This document shows positions 57,322-64,000 of a stretch of DNA of 64,000 nucleotides, one piece after another (position 1 is the stretch's first letter; each line of letters begins with the position of its first letter). A model generated the notes under the pieces. The model ran no database searches, was not told the DNA's origin, and worked only from the letters and a program-made list of their open reading frames with translations. Location: positions 62,001 through 126,000 of the forward strand of contig CABHON010000018.1 in assembly GCA_902168255.1 (NCBI GenBank), read 5' to 3'. The DNA comes from an uncultured Legionella sp. Lineage in GTDB: Bacteria > Pseudomonadota > Gammaproteobacteria > Legionellales > Legionellaceae. The position numbers were made by a program, and so were the translations under genes.

Positions 57322-57355
57322 TTTAATCATTAGTTAAGCTTCTAATTGATATAAT
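57322..57355 (+). promoter_or_regulatory. PmrA-box-like promoter of the U-box operon
   Basis: TTTAA, six bases, then GTTAA (57322-57337) matches the Coxiella PmrA half-site pattern YTTAA-N6-YTTAA except for G at the second Y. A TATAAT -10 box (57350-57355) lies 12 bp after it, and 30 bp separate that from the ATG at 57385. PmrA activates Dot/Icm and effector genes in Legionella and Coxiella, so the match is suggestive, but TTAA motifs are frequent in AT-rich DNA. Confidence 0.35.
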
Positions 57356-57384
57356 AAAGCTTTGGTTATTCGAGGTATAAAATT

Positions 57385-58449
57385 ATGTATGGTACTCAGG
57401 TTAGATACAGCTCTTTAAGACATGCTTTCAATCAACAAGGCGCTCTGCCCCAGCGAGCTCCAGCAACATCACCCAATCCAAATGCTCCTTCGTGGCGTGC
57501 AAGCTTGAAAAGCTGGGTTAGTTTTTTTACGGGTTCTGCACAGCAAAATCATCCTCTTCCTCCTCCTTCTGCTGCTGTCTCGCCTTCCAATTCATTGGAA
57601 GAAGCTTTCCTCTGTCCAATCACGCTTCGGATTATGGTTGATCCCGTTATAGTTAATGAAACTGGTCATACTTTTGAACGGGCTAGCATTGAGAAATGGT
57701 TGAGGCGTTCATTAACAAACCCTATGACCAATGATAGATTATCTAATCCGGAGTTGATACCTAATAGAGCATTAGCAAATGCTATTGAAGCTTACATTTT
57801 ATCTCGTTACACCAGCGTTTTGAGAATTGCACCTAATAGCCCCTTACCCCAAATTCGTGATGAAAAACATATTATCATTCAACAAACCAATACCCAACTA
57901 ACCGCTTATTGGTTAAATAATAATCAAAGAGTCACGTGGACTTCTTTACCACTTTTACCTCTTTCACAGCAAGTAAAAGACAAAATTCCAGAAGTGGGTC
58001 ATTTCTCTAATGATAGGTGCTTAATTCATCATATTGTTTCTGAGTTTGGTTGTCTTCTTGAAAAACCTCACCCTTTATCTGAAACTGAACGAAAAAACCG
58101 TATCACTGAAGAGGCAAATCTTCTTGTTAACCACATTGATAGCACTATCCGTAGACTTTCTTCCCCTCAAAATTTCAATAACAATGCAGCCAAATCCTAT
58201 GCAGCAACCACTTTTACCCATATTCGAAAAACTCAATTGGGTTTATTAAATAACCCTGATATTTGTGGTATCCCACTAAATATAGCACAAGAAGTCTTGA
58301 AATTTGTACTCGCAAATCCAATACTATTGTCCGCACATGAATTACCACAATTTTGCAAAGAAATTGAAGTTCGATTAAACCGTGAGGCAAATCAAGATAA
58401 TCATGATACCCCCGAAATTACATCACCCACACCCACTCCAAACAGATGA
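57385..58449 (+). CDS. U-box domain protein, putative ubiquitin ligase effector
   Basis: 354 residues. A Pro/Ser-rich N-terminal stretch (1-70) precedes a U-box at about residues 72-140: FLCPITLRIMVDPVIV, GHTFERASIEKWL, PMTNDRLS, LIPNRALANAIEAYI. These are the hallmark positions of U-box E3 ligases, which recruit E2 enzymes without zinc. Bacteria lack ubiquitin, so the protein should act in a eukaryotic host; Legionella LubX is a known U-box effector. The C-terminal region is helical and may bind the substrate. It is followed 15 bp later by the NACHT-WD40 gene. There is a Pro/Thr tail (SPTPTPNR), with no obvious E-block. Confidence 0.78.
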   Translation: MYGTQVRYSSLRHAFNQQGALPQRAPATSPNPNAPSWRASLKSWVSFFTGSAQQNHPLPPPSAAVSPSNSLEEAFLCPITLRIMVDPVIVNETGHTFERASIEKWLRRSLTNPMTNDRLSNPELIPNRALANAIEAYILSRYTSVLRIAPNSPLPQIRDEKHIIIQQTNTQLTAYWLNNNQRVTWTSLPLLPLSQQVKDKIPEVGHFSNDRCLIHHIVSEFGCLLEKPHPLSETERKNRITEEANLLVNHIDSTIRRLSSPQNFNNNAAKSYAATTFTHIRKTQLGLLNNPDICGIPLNIAQEVLKFVLANPILLSAHELPQFCKEIEVRLNREANQDNHDTPEITSPTPTPNR

Positions 58450-58464
58450 AATTTTAGATAAAAA

Positions 58465-61400
58465 ATGCTGCCATCAAGCTCTGCTTATGTAACGCAAGAA
58501 GACGGCCAAGAAGTATATCCTGAAGTCTTCACTCCTTTTGTAACCTATGAAGGAGCCGCTTTTGAGTTAGGGGTATACGAAGGGCTTTCTCGGCCTGATG
58601 GCGGCAGTAGTCCTGGCATCCAATTTTTTAGAGAAATCAGTACGCAAGCATTGTGGGTGGGCAAATTGCCTGTTTTCCCCAATCCTTATAACCCCGGCCT
58701 TGTCTCAATTTATCTTGAAATTATTGCTGCAAAAATTTACGCTTACTACGGTGTTCGCATTCCTTATTTAGCAATTGGGAATAACTTTTCAATGGATGAT
58801 GCATCCTCTCAATGTCTTTCTTTACTATCCCCCTGGCTGGATCGATTTATCACTTATTTTTTACCCATTGATGAAGCACCCTCCCAACGTCCTTATTTAC
58901 TATCGCGATGGCTCGATCGCTTTATCACTTATGGAAAACTAAACAATCCATGTGTTATCAAAACTCATACCAATGCTTCACAGTTTACTTTAATTATTAA
59001 AAACCAAATCATTCCTGAACGGGGGTTAGGAAAAATACTCGCTATTGCACAATGGATAAAAGATAATGATGTGATGGGTGGAAGTGGTGGAAATATTGGT
59101 TATGAATTTCAGGTCGATAAACAAGGAGAGTTATACGCGCACAGTTGTAAAATTGATACAGGCGAAGCTTTTTTTAATTTTGCAGAAAATTCTCCCATTA
59201 ATGTTGAACTAATTATTATTGATCGACATCGCCCAGAAAACAACCTACTTTTATCTCAACTACCAGCAAGTACCCAACAAGAATTTTTAGCCACGCTTCG
59301 GCAGATTACCAATACGCCCGACTCGATCATCGAGCAATTTTTTGCACCTTATAAATACCTTTTTGAAGCAGACGAACACGCCCAATCCCTGCAGGATACC
59401 ATTGGTTCCATTGACAATGCTATTCAGCAATTAATATCGCGTCGCGAAAAATTGCGGATGCAATACCAAGATAGAATGCAACATTATGAAACTACCTTAG
59501 CAATCAATGAGCACGCTTTCCATGAAATTGGTGATGCTATTCGACGCATGCGCCAAAAAGCACTCTCGGATCCACCTCACCCCTTATATGTTGCCCGGGA
59601 TAGTATTCTCCATTCTTTTCAACAATTGAAAGTGCCAACTGCTGAGACAATTTCCTCCTTTCTTACCGATTCAAAAGAAAAAGTATTATTACTTTTAGGT
59701 GAGTCAGGTATCGGAAAATCAGAAGAGCTCAAAAAAATCCGTCAGGATTTGTGGCAAAATTACCAAGAAAATCCGAGACCCACTGCTTATATACCCCTTT
59801 TAATTGAACTTAGAAAGTTTACGCATGAAACCGTCGCACAGTGCATTATTCGCACCTTACAAGAAGAATATCATTTAGATAATGATCAAATAGAATATTA
59901 TAAAACCCATTTTTCTTTTTTATTTTTATTAGATGGGTATGACGAAATTGGTGGCCATCCATTAATTAATTTATATCAAAGTCATGCATTGGATACATGG
60001 TACAATGCTAAAGTAATTATCACCGCTCGAAACACATACACGGCTACCTCCAGTTTAGCTTTATTTTCACCCTACCCCACTCATTACGAAGGATTAAAAA
60101 CTTTTTCCCTTGCACCATTTTCACCAGCACAAATTGAAGATTACCTCAATCAACAACCTATTGAAACACAAATACAATTTGCTGAATTTCGGCAAGCTAA
60201 TCCAAGTATTTTTTCTCTCATTGAAAATCCTTTTATTCTTTCATTAGTAATGCAAACACTTCCTTTTTTACAAAGGACAACAGGGCAAAAAATAACGCGA
60301 TATCATTTGTATAAAACCTTTATAGCCTATTGGTTTGACCGACAACAAACACGATTAACCACTTTTTTAGGCCATTTACCCCCTCAACATATAAAAGAAC
60401 TATGTGAACAATTTTCAGAAAATTTAAGCTTTAGCATGCTAGCGGCAAACAGCCTGTATGTGAAAAAACACACGACCACACATTCTCTGTGGGAACAATT
60501 TTTTTCTATTAATATTGGCGAATCTTTTTTTGCACGTTTAGCTTGCCCTCTCACGACAAATAATAACGCCTATAGCTTTATACATAAATCGCTTTTTGAT
60601 TATTTTGTGGCTCGTTATTTATACAAAGCATTATCAGAAGATTTTACGACCTTACTAAATGTGTGGAATACTCAATTTTTAACTAAGGAAAGAGGGATTC
60701 TTGAATTCTTAGTGGAATGCTTGGAAAATGTCCCTAAAAACATCTATGAAGATAAACTATTAAACTGTATTTTTGCCAGCAAAAAAAACAGGGGCTATGC
60801 TAAAGCCGCATCCAATGCTATTACCGTACTCAATAAACTACATTTTAATTTTAGCCGATTACCGCCTGGTAGCCTTAGAAATATCTGTATACCTCATCAC
60901 GATCTGAGTGGTGCTTTTATGCCCAATGTAGATTTATCGGGAAGTATTCTTCCAGATGGAACACTGGTTAATGCTTTTTTGCTTCAAGCCAAATTATGCA
61001 ACACCCAACTAAAAAATGTAAGGTTTACAACGAGTGAGCGTATGATTTGTAATGTAATAAAAGGTATACAAGTCGCCATGGCATGCCATCCAACGAATGA
61101 AGATATTGTTGCCTACACACTAGAAAATCATATTATCATCGCTTCTCTTTCTGAAGAAATGGAAATACAACGCCTAACAGAGCCTCAAGGAAAACTCACT
61201 TGTTTAGCATGGTCTGCAGAGGGCGTACTGATGGGAGCAAGTGGGGATGAGTATTTATATTTTTGGGAAACTACTCCTTTCAGTATAAATTATAAAGGTA
61301 GAATGCCTTATCCAAAAGACATGAAAATTTATAGCATTGCCTGGTCGGTCAATGGAAAATTTGCCTTAGGCATGCATAATGGCCTGGTTGCTATTATGCA

Positions 61401-63123
61401 TTTTGATGTTGTACAAACTAAAATAGAGTTTCTCACTATTTTTGATACATCACACGGCCTGGTTTGCAGCCTGGCTTGGGCTCCTAATCACACGCTTCTT
61501 GCCGCGGGTAGCTTGGATAAAGGAGTGCAAGTGTGGGATACAGAGACAATTAACCATTGTATTGCCACCTTAGAAATTCCTGAAAAAAGAATTAATTGCA
61601 TAGCCTGGTCTCCTTTAGGAAAATTAGCTGTGGGAAGTGGTAGTATCCCAATAGACTTCTCAGCCTCTTCCTTATATTGTGGTTCCTTATGCGTATGGGA
61701 CGTCTCTTTGGAATCAAAACGTGTGCAGGGTTGCATACAAAATATTCAACGACTAGCAATGGTTTTAGGCGTTGCCTGGTCATCAAATGAATCACTGGCA
61801 ATAAGTGAAGGCCATATATACAATGCTAATCTCAATAAGGTGTCAATATGGAATATAGCACTTTCTCCGGAAAACGCTTGCCTTTCTGAGTTTTTAGGCC
61901 ATAGGCAAATGGTATACTGTGTTGCCTGGTCCAGCGCAGGTAATATTGTCTCCAGAGATACCTATAGTACAATACGTGAATGGAAACCCACGCAGCATAA
62001 TATTTCCTTATCCTCAACAGTGGAAACCAGCATCATTCTTGAGCTCACACATTGCGATCCTTATCTCATTTCCGGGCATTTTAGTGGTGCTATCCAGGTA
62101 TGGCAACCCAATCAGTTAAGCACCTTAAAGATTTTAAGAGAACATCACACCCCAATTCAAGCTCTTGCATGCTCGTCCTCACATCATCTTGCCTCGATTT
62201 CCTCTCGAGATCAATTCATCGCTATTTGGGATCTTAATCTTTCCGCAGAAGAAGCCTGTATTCAAAGACTTGAACACAATCAACGCCTCACTTCCCTTGC
62301 ATGGTCACCTAATGGTGAATTACTTGCTGCCGGAAGTACAAACGGTTTACTATTCATTTGGCGACCCTTTCAGCAATCCACTTCTATCATAACGTTGGCG
62401 CATCCTAAGTCTAAAATAAACCAACTTGCATGGGAACCTAACGGACAATATCTGGCATCCGGCGACAATGAGGGTAAAATATATATATGGAATATATACA
62501 CTTCTCATGAACCCATTTTACGCCTACATAGTCATACTAGTGAAATTAGGAGTCTCAGTTGGGCATCTCATGCCCGAATACTAGCATCGGGTAGTGCAAA
62601 CAAAACACTCAAACTTTGGAATATTGATTCAGCTAGCCAAGTACCAATAAATATCTTACAAACACATGAAGAAGCAGTAACCAACATTCTCTGGAGCACG
62701 GATGGAAGTCAACTTATTTGCGGCAATGGGAAAGAAATTTTTTGCTGGAATACTAATAATTGGGAAAATCCATCTTGTCATTTATTGTTTGGAGGAGAAA
62801 GTTTAGTCATTCATGAGAACTGTTTAATAATCCCTAGCGGGTACGGAGTATACAGCTTAGATATTCACAACCTTTCAAGTAGAAAGTGGAATACAACCGG
62901 CATACCTTGTGATTTATGGTTAAACAATTGTAACTTCTTTGGAGCATCAGGCTTAAAACCTAGCACCAAGCATTTTCTTAAAAATGAAGGCGCGGATTTT
63001 ACTCCTTCCTCCGAATTATCCAGTCAATCCACAACTCAATGGGATTTCTGGAGGAATATTCTGCCTTCATCGCAAATTCAAACAGCCCAAAATGCTACTT
63101 CACCTGGCCGCTCTTTCAAATAA
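58465..63123 (+). CDS. Kinase-like/NACHT/WD40 multidomain protein
   Basis: 1552 residues. Residues about 60-240 look kinase-like: VGK (Lys 67), an acidic helix LEIIAAK at 84-90, then SGGNIGYEF (Asn 210) and KIDTGEAF (Asp 231), comparable to HipA/PI-kinase-type catalytic residues. A coiled coil (about 310-360) leads into NACHT: Walker A GESGIGKS (412-419), Walker B FLLDGYDE (488-494), KVIITARN sensor, and FIHKSLFDYFVARYLY (705-720), as in STAND proteins. Pentapeptide-like repeats (814-853) precede about twelve WD40 repeats (about 905-1500) with WSPNG...LASGS...WD cores. It probably works with the U-box gene product. Host-directed effector and antiphage NLR are both possible. Confidence 0.75.
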   Translation: MLPSSSAYVTQEDGQEVYPEVFTPFVTYEGAAFELGVYEGLSRPDGGSSPGIQFFREISTQALWVGKLPVFPNPYNPGLVSIYLEIIAAKIYAYYGVRIPYLAIGNNFSMDDASSQCLSLLSPWLDRFITYFLPIDEAPSQRPYLLSRWLDRFITYGKLNNPCVIKTHTNASQFTLIIKNQIIPERGLGKILAIAQWIKDNDVMGGSGGNIGYEFQVDKQGELYAHSCKIDTGEAFFNFAENSPINVELIIIDRHRPENNLLLSQLPASTQQEFLATLRQITNTPDSIIEQFFAPYKYLFEADEHAQSLQDTIGSIDNAIQQLISRREKLRMQYQDRMQHYETTLAINEHAFHEIGDAIRRMRQKALSDPPHPLYVARDSILHSFQQLKVPTAETISSFLTDSKEKVLLLLGESGIGKSEELKKIRQDLWQNYQENPRPTAYIPLLIELRKFTHETVAQCIIRTLQEEYHLDNDQIEYYKTHFSFLFLLDGYDEIGGHPLINLYQSHALDTWYNAKVIITARNTYTATSSLALFSPYPTHYEGLKTFSLAPFSPAQIEDYLNQQPIETQIQFAEFRQANPSIFSLIENPFILSLVMQTLPFLQRTTGQKITRYHLYKTFIAYWFDRQQTRLTTFLGHLPPQHIKELCEQFSENLSFSMLAANSLYVKKHTTTHSLWEQFFSINIGESFFARLACPLTTNNNAYSFIHKSLFDYFVARYLYKALSEDFTTLLNVWNTQFLTKERGILEFLVECLENVPKNIYEDKLLNCIFASKKNRGYAKAASNAITVLNKLHFNFSRLPPGSLRNICIPHHDLSGAFMPNVDLSGSILPDGTLVNAFLLQAKLCNTQLKNVRFTTSERMICNVIKGIQVAMACHPTNEDIVAYTLENHIIIASLSEEMEIQRLTEPQGKLTCLAWSAEGVLMGASGDEYLYFWETTPFSINYKGRMPYPKDMKIYSIAWSVNGKFALGMHNGLVAIMHFDVVQTKIEFLTIFDTSHGLVCSLAWAPNHTLLAAGSLDKGVQVWDTETINHCIATLEIPEKRINCIAWSPLGKLAVGSGSIPIDFSASSLYCGSLCVWDVSLESKRVQGCIQNIQRLAMVLGVAWSSNESLAISEGHIYNANLNKVSIWNIALSPENACLSEFLGHRQMVYCVAWSSAGNIVSRDTYSTIREWKPTQHNISLSSTVETSIILELTHCDPYLISGHFSGAIQVWQPNQLSTLKILREHHTPIQALACSSSHHLASISSRDQFIAIWDLNLSAEEACIQRLEHNQRLTSLAWSPNGELLAAGSTNGLLFIWRPFQQSTSIITLAHPKSKINQLAWEPNGQYLASGDNEGKIYIWNIYTSHEPILRLHSHTSEIRSLSWASHARILASGSANKTLKLWNIDSASQVPINILQTHEEAVTNILWSTDGSQLICGNGKEIFCWNTNNWENPSCHLLFGGESLVIHENCLIIPSGYGVYSLDIHNLSSRKWNTTGIPCDLWLNNCNFFGASGLKPSTKHFLKNEGADFTPSSELSSQSTTQWDFWRNILPSSQIQTAQNATSPGRSFK

Positions 63124-63136
63124 TAGAAAAGTATTA

Positions 63137-63142
63137 TATAAT
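63137..63142 (+). promoter_or_regulatory. Possible -10 box before rpsP
   Basis: TATAAT lies 37 bp before the rpsP ATG. The -35 region at 17-18 bp upstream (TTTCAA-type) is a poor match to TTGACA. It suggests that the ribosomal operon has its own promoter independent of the long upstream gene. Confidence 0.3.
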
Positions 63143-63178
63143 TGGCCTTTTTATCAATAAAACTCGGAGTGAGAGATT

Positions 63179-63448
63179 ATGGTAGTGATTCGTTTGGCAC
63201 GAGGTGGTGCCAATAAGCGTCCTTTCTATCGGCTAGTTGTTGCCGACAGACGTTGTCGTCGAGATGGTCGCAATATTGAACAAATTGGTTATTTCAATCC
63301 AATTGCTTCAGAAAAAGACACAAAATTTTCAGTTCAAATGGACCGCTTGGAACATTGGATTTCTGTAGGTGCGCAAATGTCTGATCGTGTTAGCGCATTA
63401 GTAAAAGCCCATCGCAAGGCTTCTACCACAACTGATGCAGCAGCCTAA
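63179..63448 (+). CDS. rpsP: 30S ribosomal protein S16
   Basis: 89-residue S16, starting [23 protein letters not shown], the conserved N-terminus, with [11 protein letters not shown] and the usual C-terminal helix. It is required for assembly of the 30S subunit. The gene is followed by rimM with a 14-bp overlap (63435-63448). The preceding ffh gene, often found with rpsP, is not present. Confidence 0.97.
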   Translation: MVVIRLARGGANKRPFYRLVVADRRCRRDGRNIEQIGYFNPIASEKDTKFSVQMDRLEHWISVGAQMSDRVSALVKAHRKASTTTDAAA

Positions 63449-63962
63449 TTCTCACGAAGAACAACTTGTTGTGGTTGGCCAAATAGGCCGCCCACAAGGC
63501 ATTCATGGAGGAATGCGGCTTAATTCTTACACACAGCCGATTGATAATATCCTTAATTATCAGCCTTGGTTTGTTCAGAAGAAAAATTCTCCGGTTTGGG
63601 AAAAAGTTGAATATAGTAAAGTCGAGCATCATTCGAAAGGATTAGTTGTTTTTTTAAAAGGTATTTCCGATCGAAATACTATTTCCCTTTATACTCAAGC
63701 TAACATTGCTGTTCTACGCGAACAATTACCAATTTTATCTGAAAATGAATATTATTGGAGTGATCTAGAAGGCCTGCGTGTTGAAACCCAAACAGGTATA
63801 CTACTTGGGCATGTGGATCATTTATTTGAAACAGGCAGTAATGACGTGTTAGTTGTCAAAGGTGAAAAAGAACATTGTATTCCCTATTTAATGGGAAATA
63901 CCATTCTTAATATTGATCTTGAGAATCAGATCATCACGGTTGATTGGGATCCCGACTTTTAA
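63435..63962 (+). CDS. rimM: 16S rRNA processing protein RimM
   Basis: 175 residues. The N-terminal domain has [20 protein letters not shown], and the PRC-barrel C-terminal domain has [35 protein letters not shown] and IPYLMGNTI. It assists maturation of the 30S head domain. It overlaps rpsP by 14 bp and is followed 9 bp later by trmD, the classical rpsP-rimM-trmD order. No ribosome binding site is visible for this start; the overlap suggests coupling. Confidence 0.96.
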   Translation: MQQPNSHEEQLVVVGQIGRPQGIHGGMRLNSYTQPIDNILNYQPWFVQKKNSPVWEKVEYSKVEHHSKGLVVFLKGISDRNTISLYTQANIAVLREQLPILSENEYYWSDLEGLRVETQTGILLGHVDHLFETGSNDVLVVKGEKEHCIPYLMGNTILNIDLENQIITVDWDPDF

Positions 63963-63971
63963 TTTTTAGCT

Positions 63972-64000
63972 ATGTTACATATTGGAGTTGTTACTCTTTT
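63972..64000 (+). CDS. trmD: tRNA (guanine-N1)-methyltransferase, first residues only
   Basis: An open frame starts at ATG 63972 and runs off the window: it reads MLHIGVVTLF, matching the start of TrmD (typically [M]xIGxxTLFPEMF). TrmD makes m1G37 on tRNA. Position and sequence fit the conserved rpsP-rimM-trmD order. Only nine codons are available, so the assignment rests mainly on synteny. Confidence 0.8.

Noticed and set aside
57385-58449. RING rather than U-box domain
   Set aside because: No zinc-binding Cys/His ladder; the hydrophobic and Pro/Asn positions fit U-box instead.
1-64000. rRNA and tRNA genes
   Set aside because: I scanned the intergenic regions by eye for GTTCGA-type T-arms and rRNA-like stretches and saw none; a tRNAscan run would be decisive.

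Overview
The window is AT-rich, gene-dense chromosomal DNA from an intracellular-type gammaproteobacterium, most likely of the order Legionellales (Legionella/Coxiella side). The strongest evidence is a dotD-dotC-dotB cluster (17982-20620) of the Dot/Icm type IVB secretion system, together with proteins with eukaryote-like or effector-like features, a homospermidine synthase, and housekeeping genes in gammaproteobacterial arrangements. I identify the order from gene content only, not from a search.

Layout. 1-6891: glycosyltransferases, diacylglycerol kinase, gcvPB, a YciI-like protein, a MITE-like repeat, a DUF2147 protein, homospermidine synthase and lipA. 6934-7952: a ParDE-type toxin-antitoxin pair and a gene-poor stretch ending in a palindromic repeat. 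7956-14793: fumC, a CopB-like porin, parC and topA. 14871-20620: two putative secreted proteins (one with PPP-phosphatase signature motifs) beside dotDCB. 20698-29414: smpB, a PIN-PhoH ATPase, a GMP reductase/IMP dehydrogenase-like enzyme, a dienelactone hydrolase-like protein, a retropepsin-like protein, a STAND-like ATPase with twin palindromes upstream, and clpB behind a sigma-32-like promoter. 29605-35270: an aerobic terminal oxidase operon (tri-heme cytochrome c, coxB with fused cytochrome c, coxA, cox11, coxC). 35419-42534: cold-shock protein, Rpn-type nuclease, DUF1460 protein, a possibly frameshifted small gene, a large acidic TPR/Sel1-like protein, a tiny lipoprotein and a HipBA pair. 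42502-49718: an inverse-autotransporter-like repeat protein, a CNNM/CorC-type membrane protein, catalase and a helical protein of unknown function. 49841-57303: valS, an SDR, truA, an outer-membrane protein, rluD and the laccase-domain gene. 57385-63123: a two-gene unit encoding a U-box protein and a 1552-residue protein with a kinase-like N-terminus, a NACHT NTPase and about a dozen WD40 repeats. 63179-end: rpsP-rimM-trmD.

The most interesting unit is the U-box + NACHT-WD40 pair at 57385-63123. Its parts resemble eukaryotic ubiquitin ligase and NLR-type proteins, and a PmrA-box-like sequence lies just upstream. It could be a Dot/Icm effector pair acting on the host, or an NLR-like defence module. 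Sequence alone does not decide.

Several dispersed palindromic repeats punctuate the intergenic regions: a GTAGGGGC family with five copies, a 147-bp TA-flanked element, and a 148-bp element with CGTCATTGCGAGG ends. They generate spurious open reading frames, which are left out.
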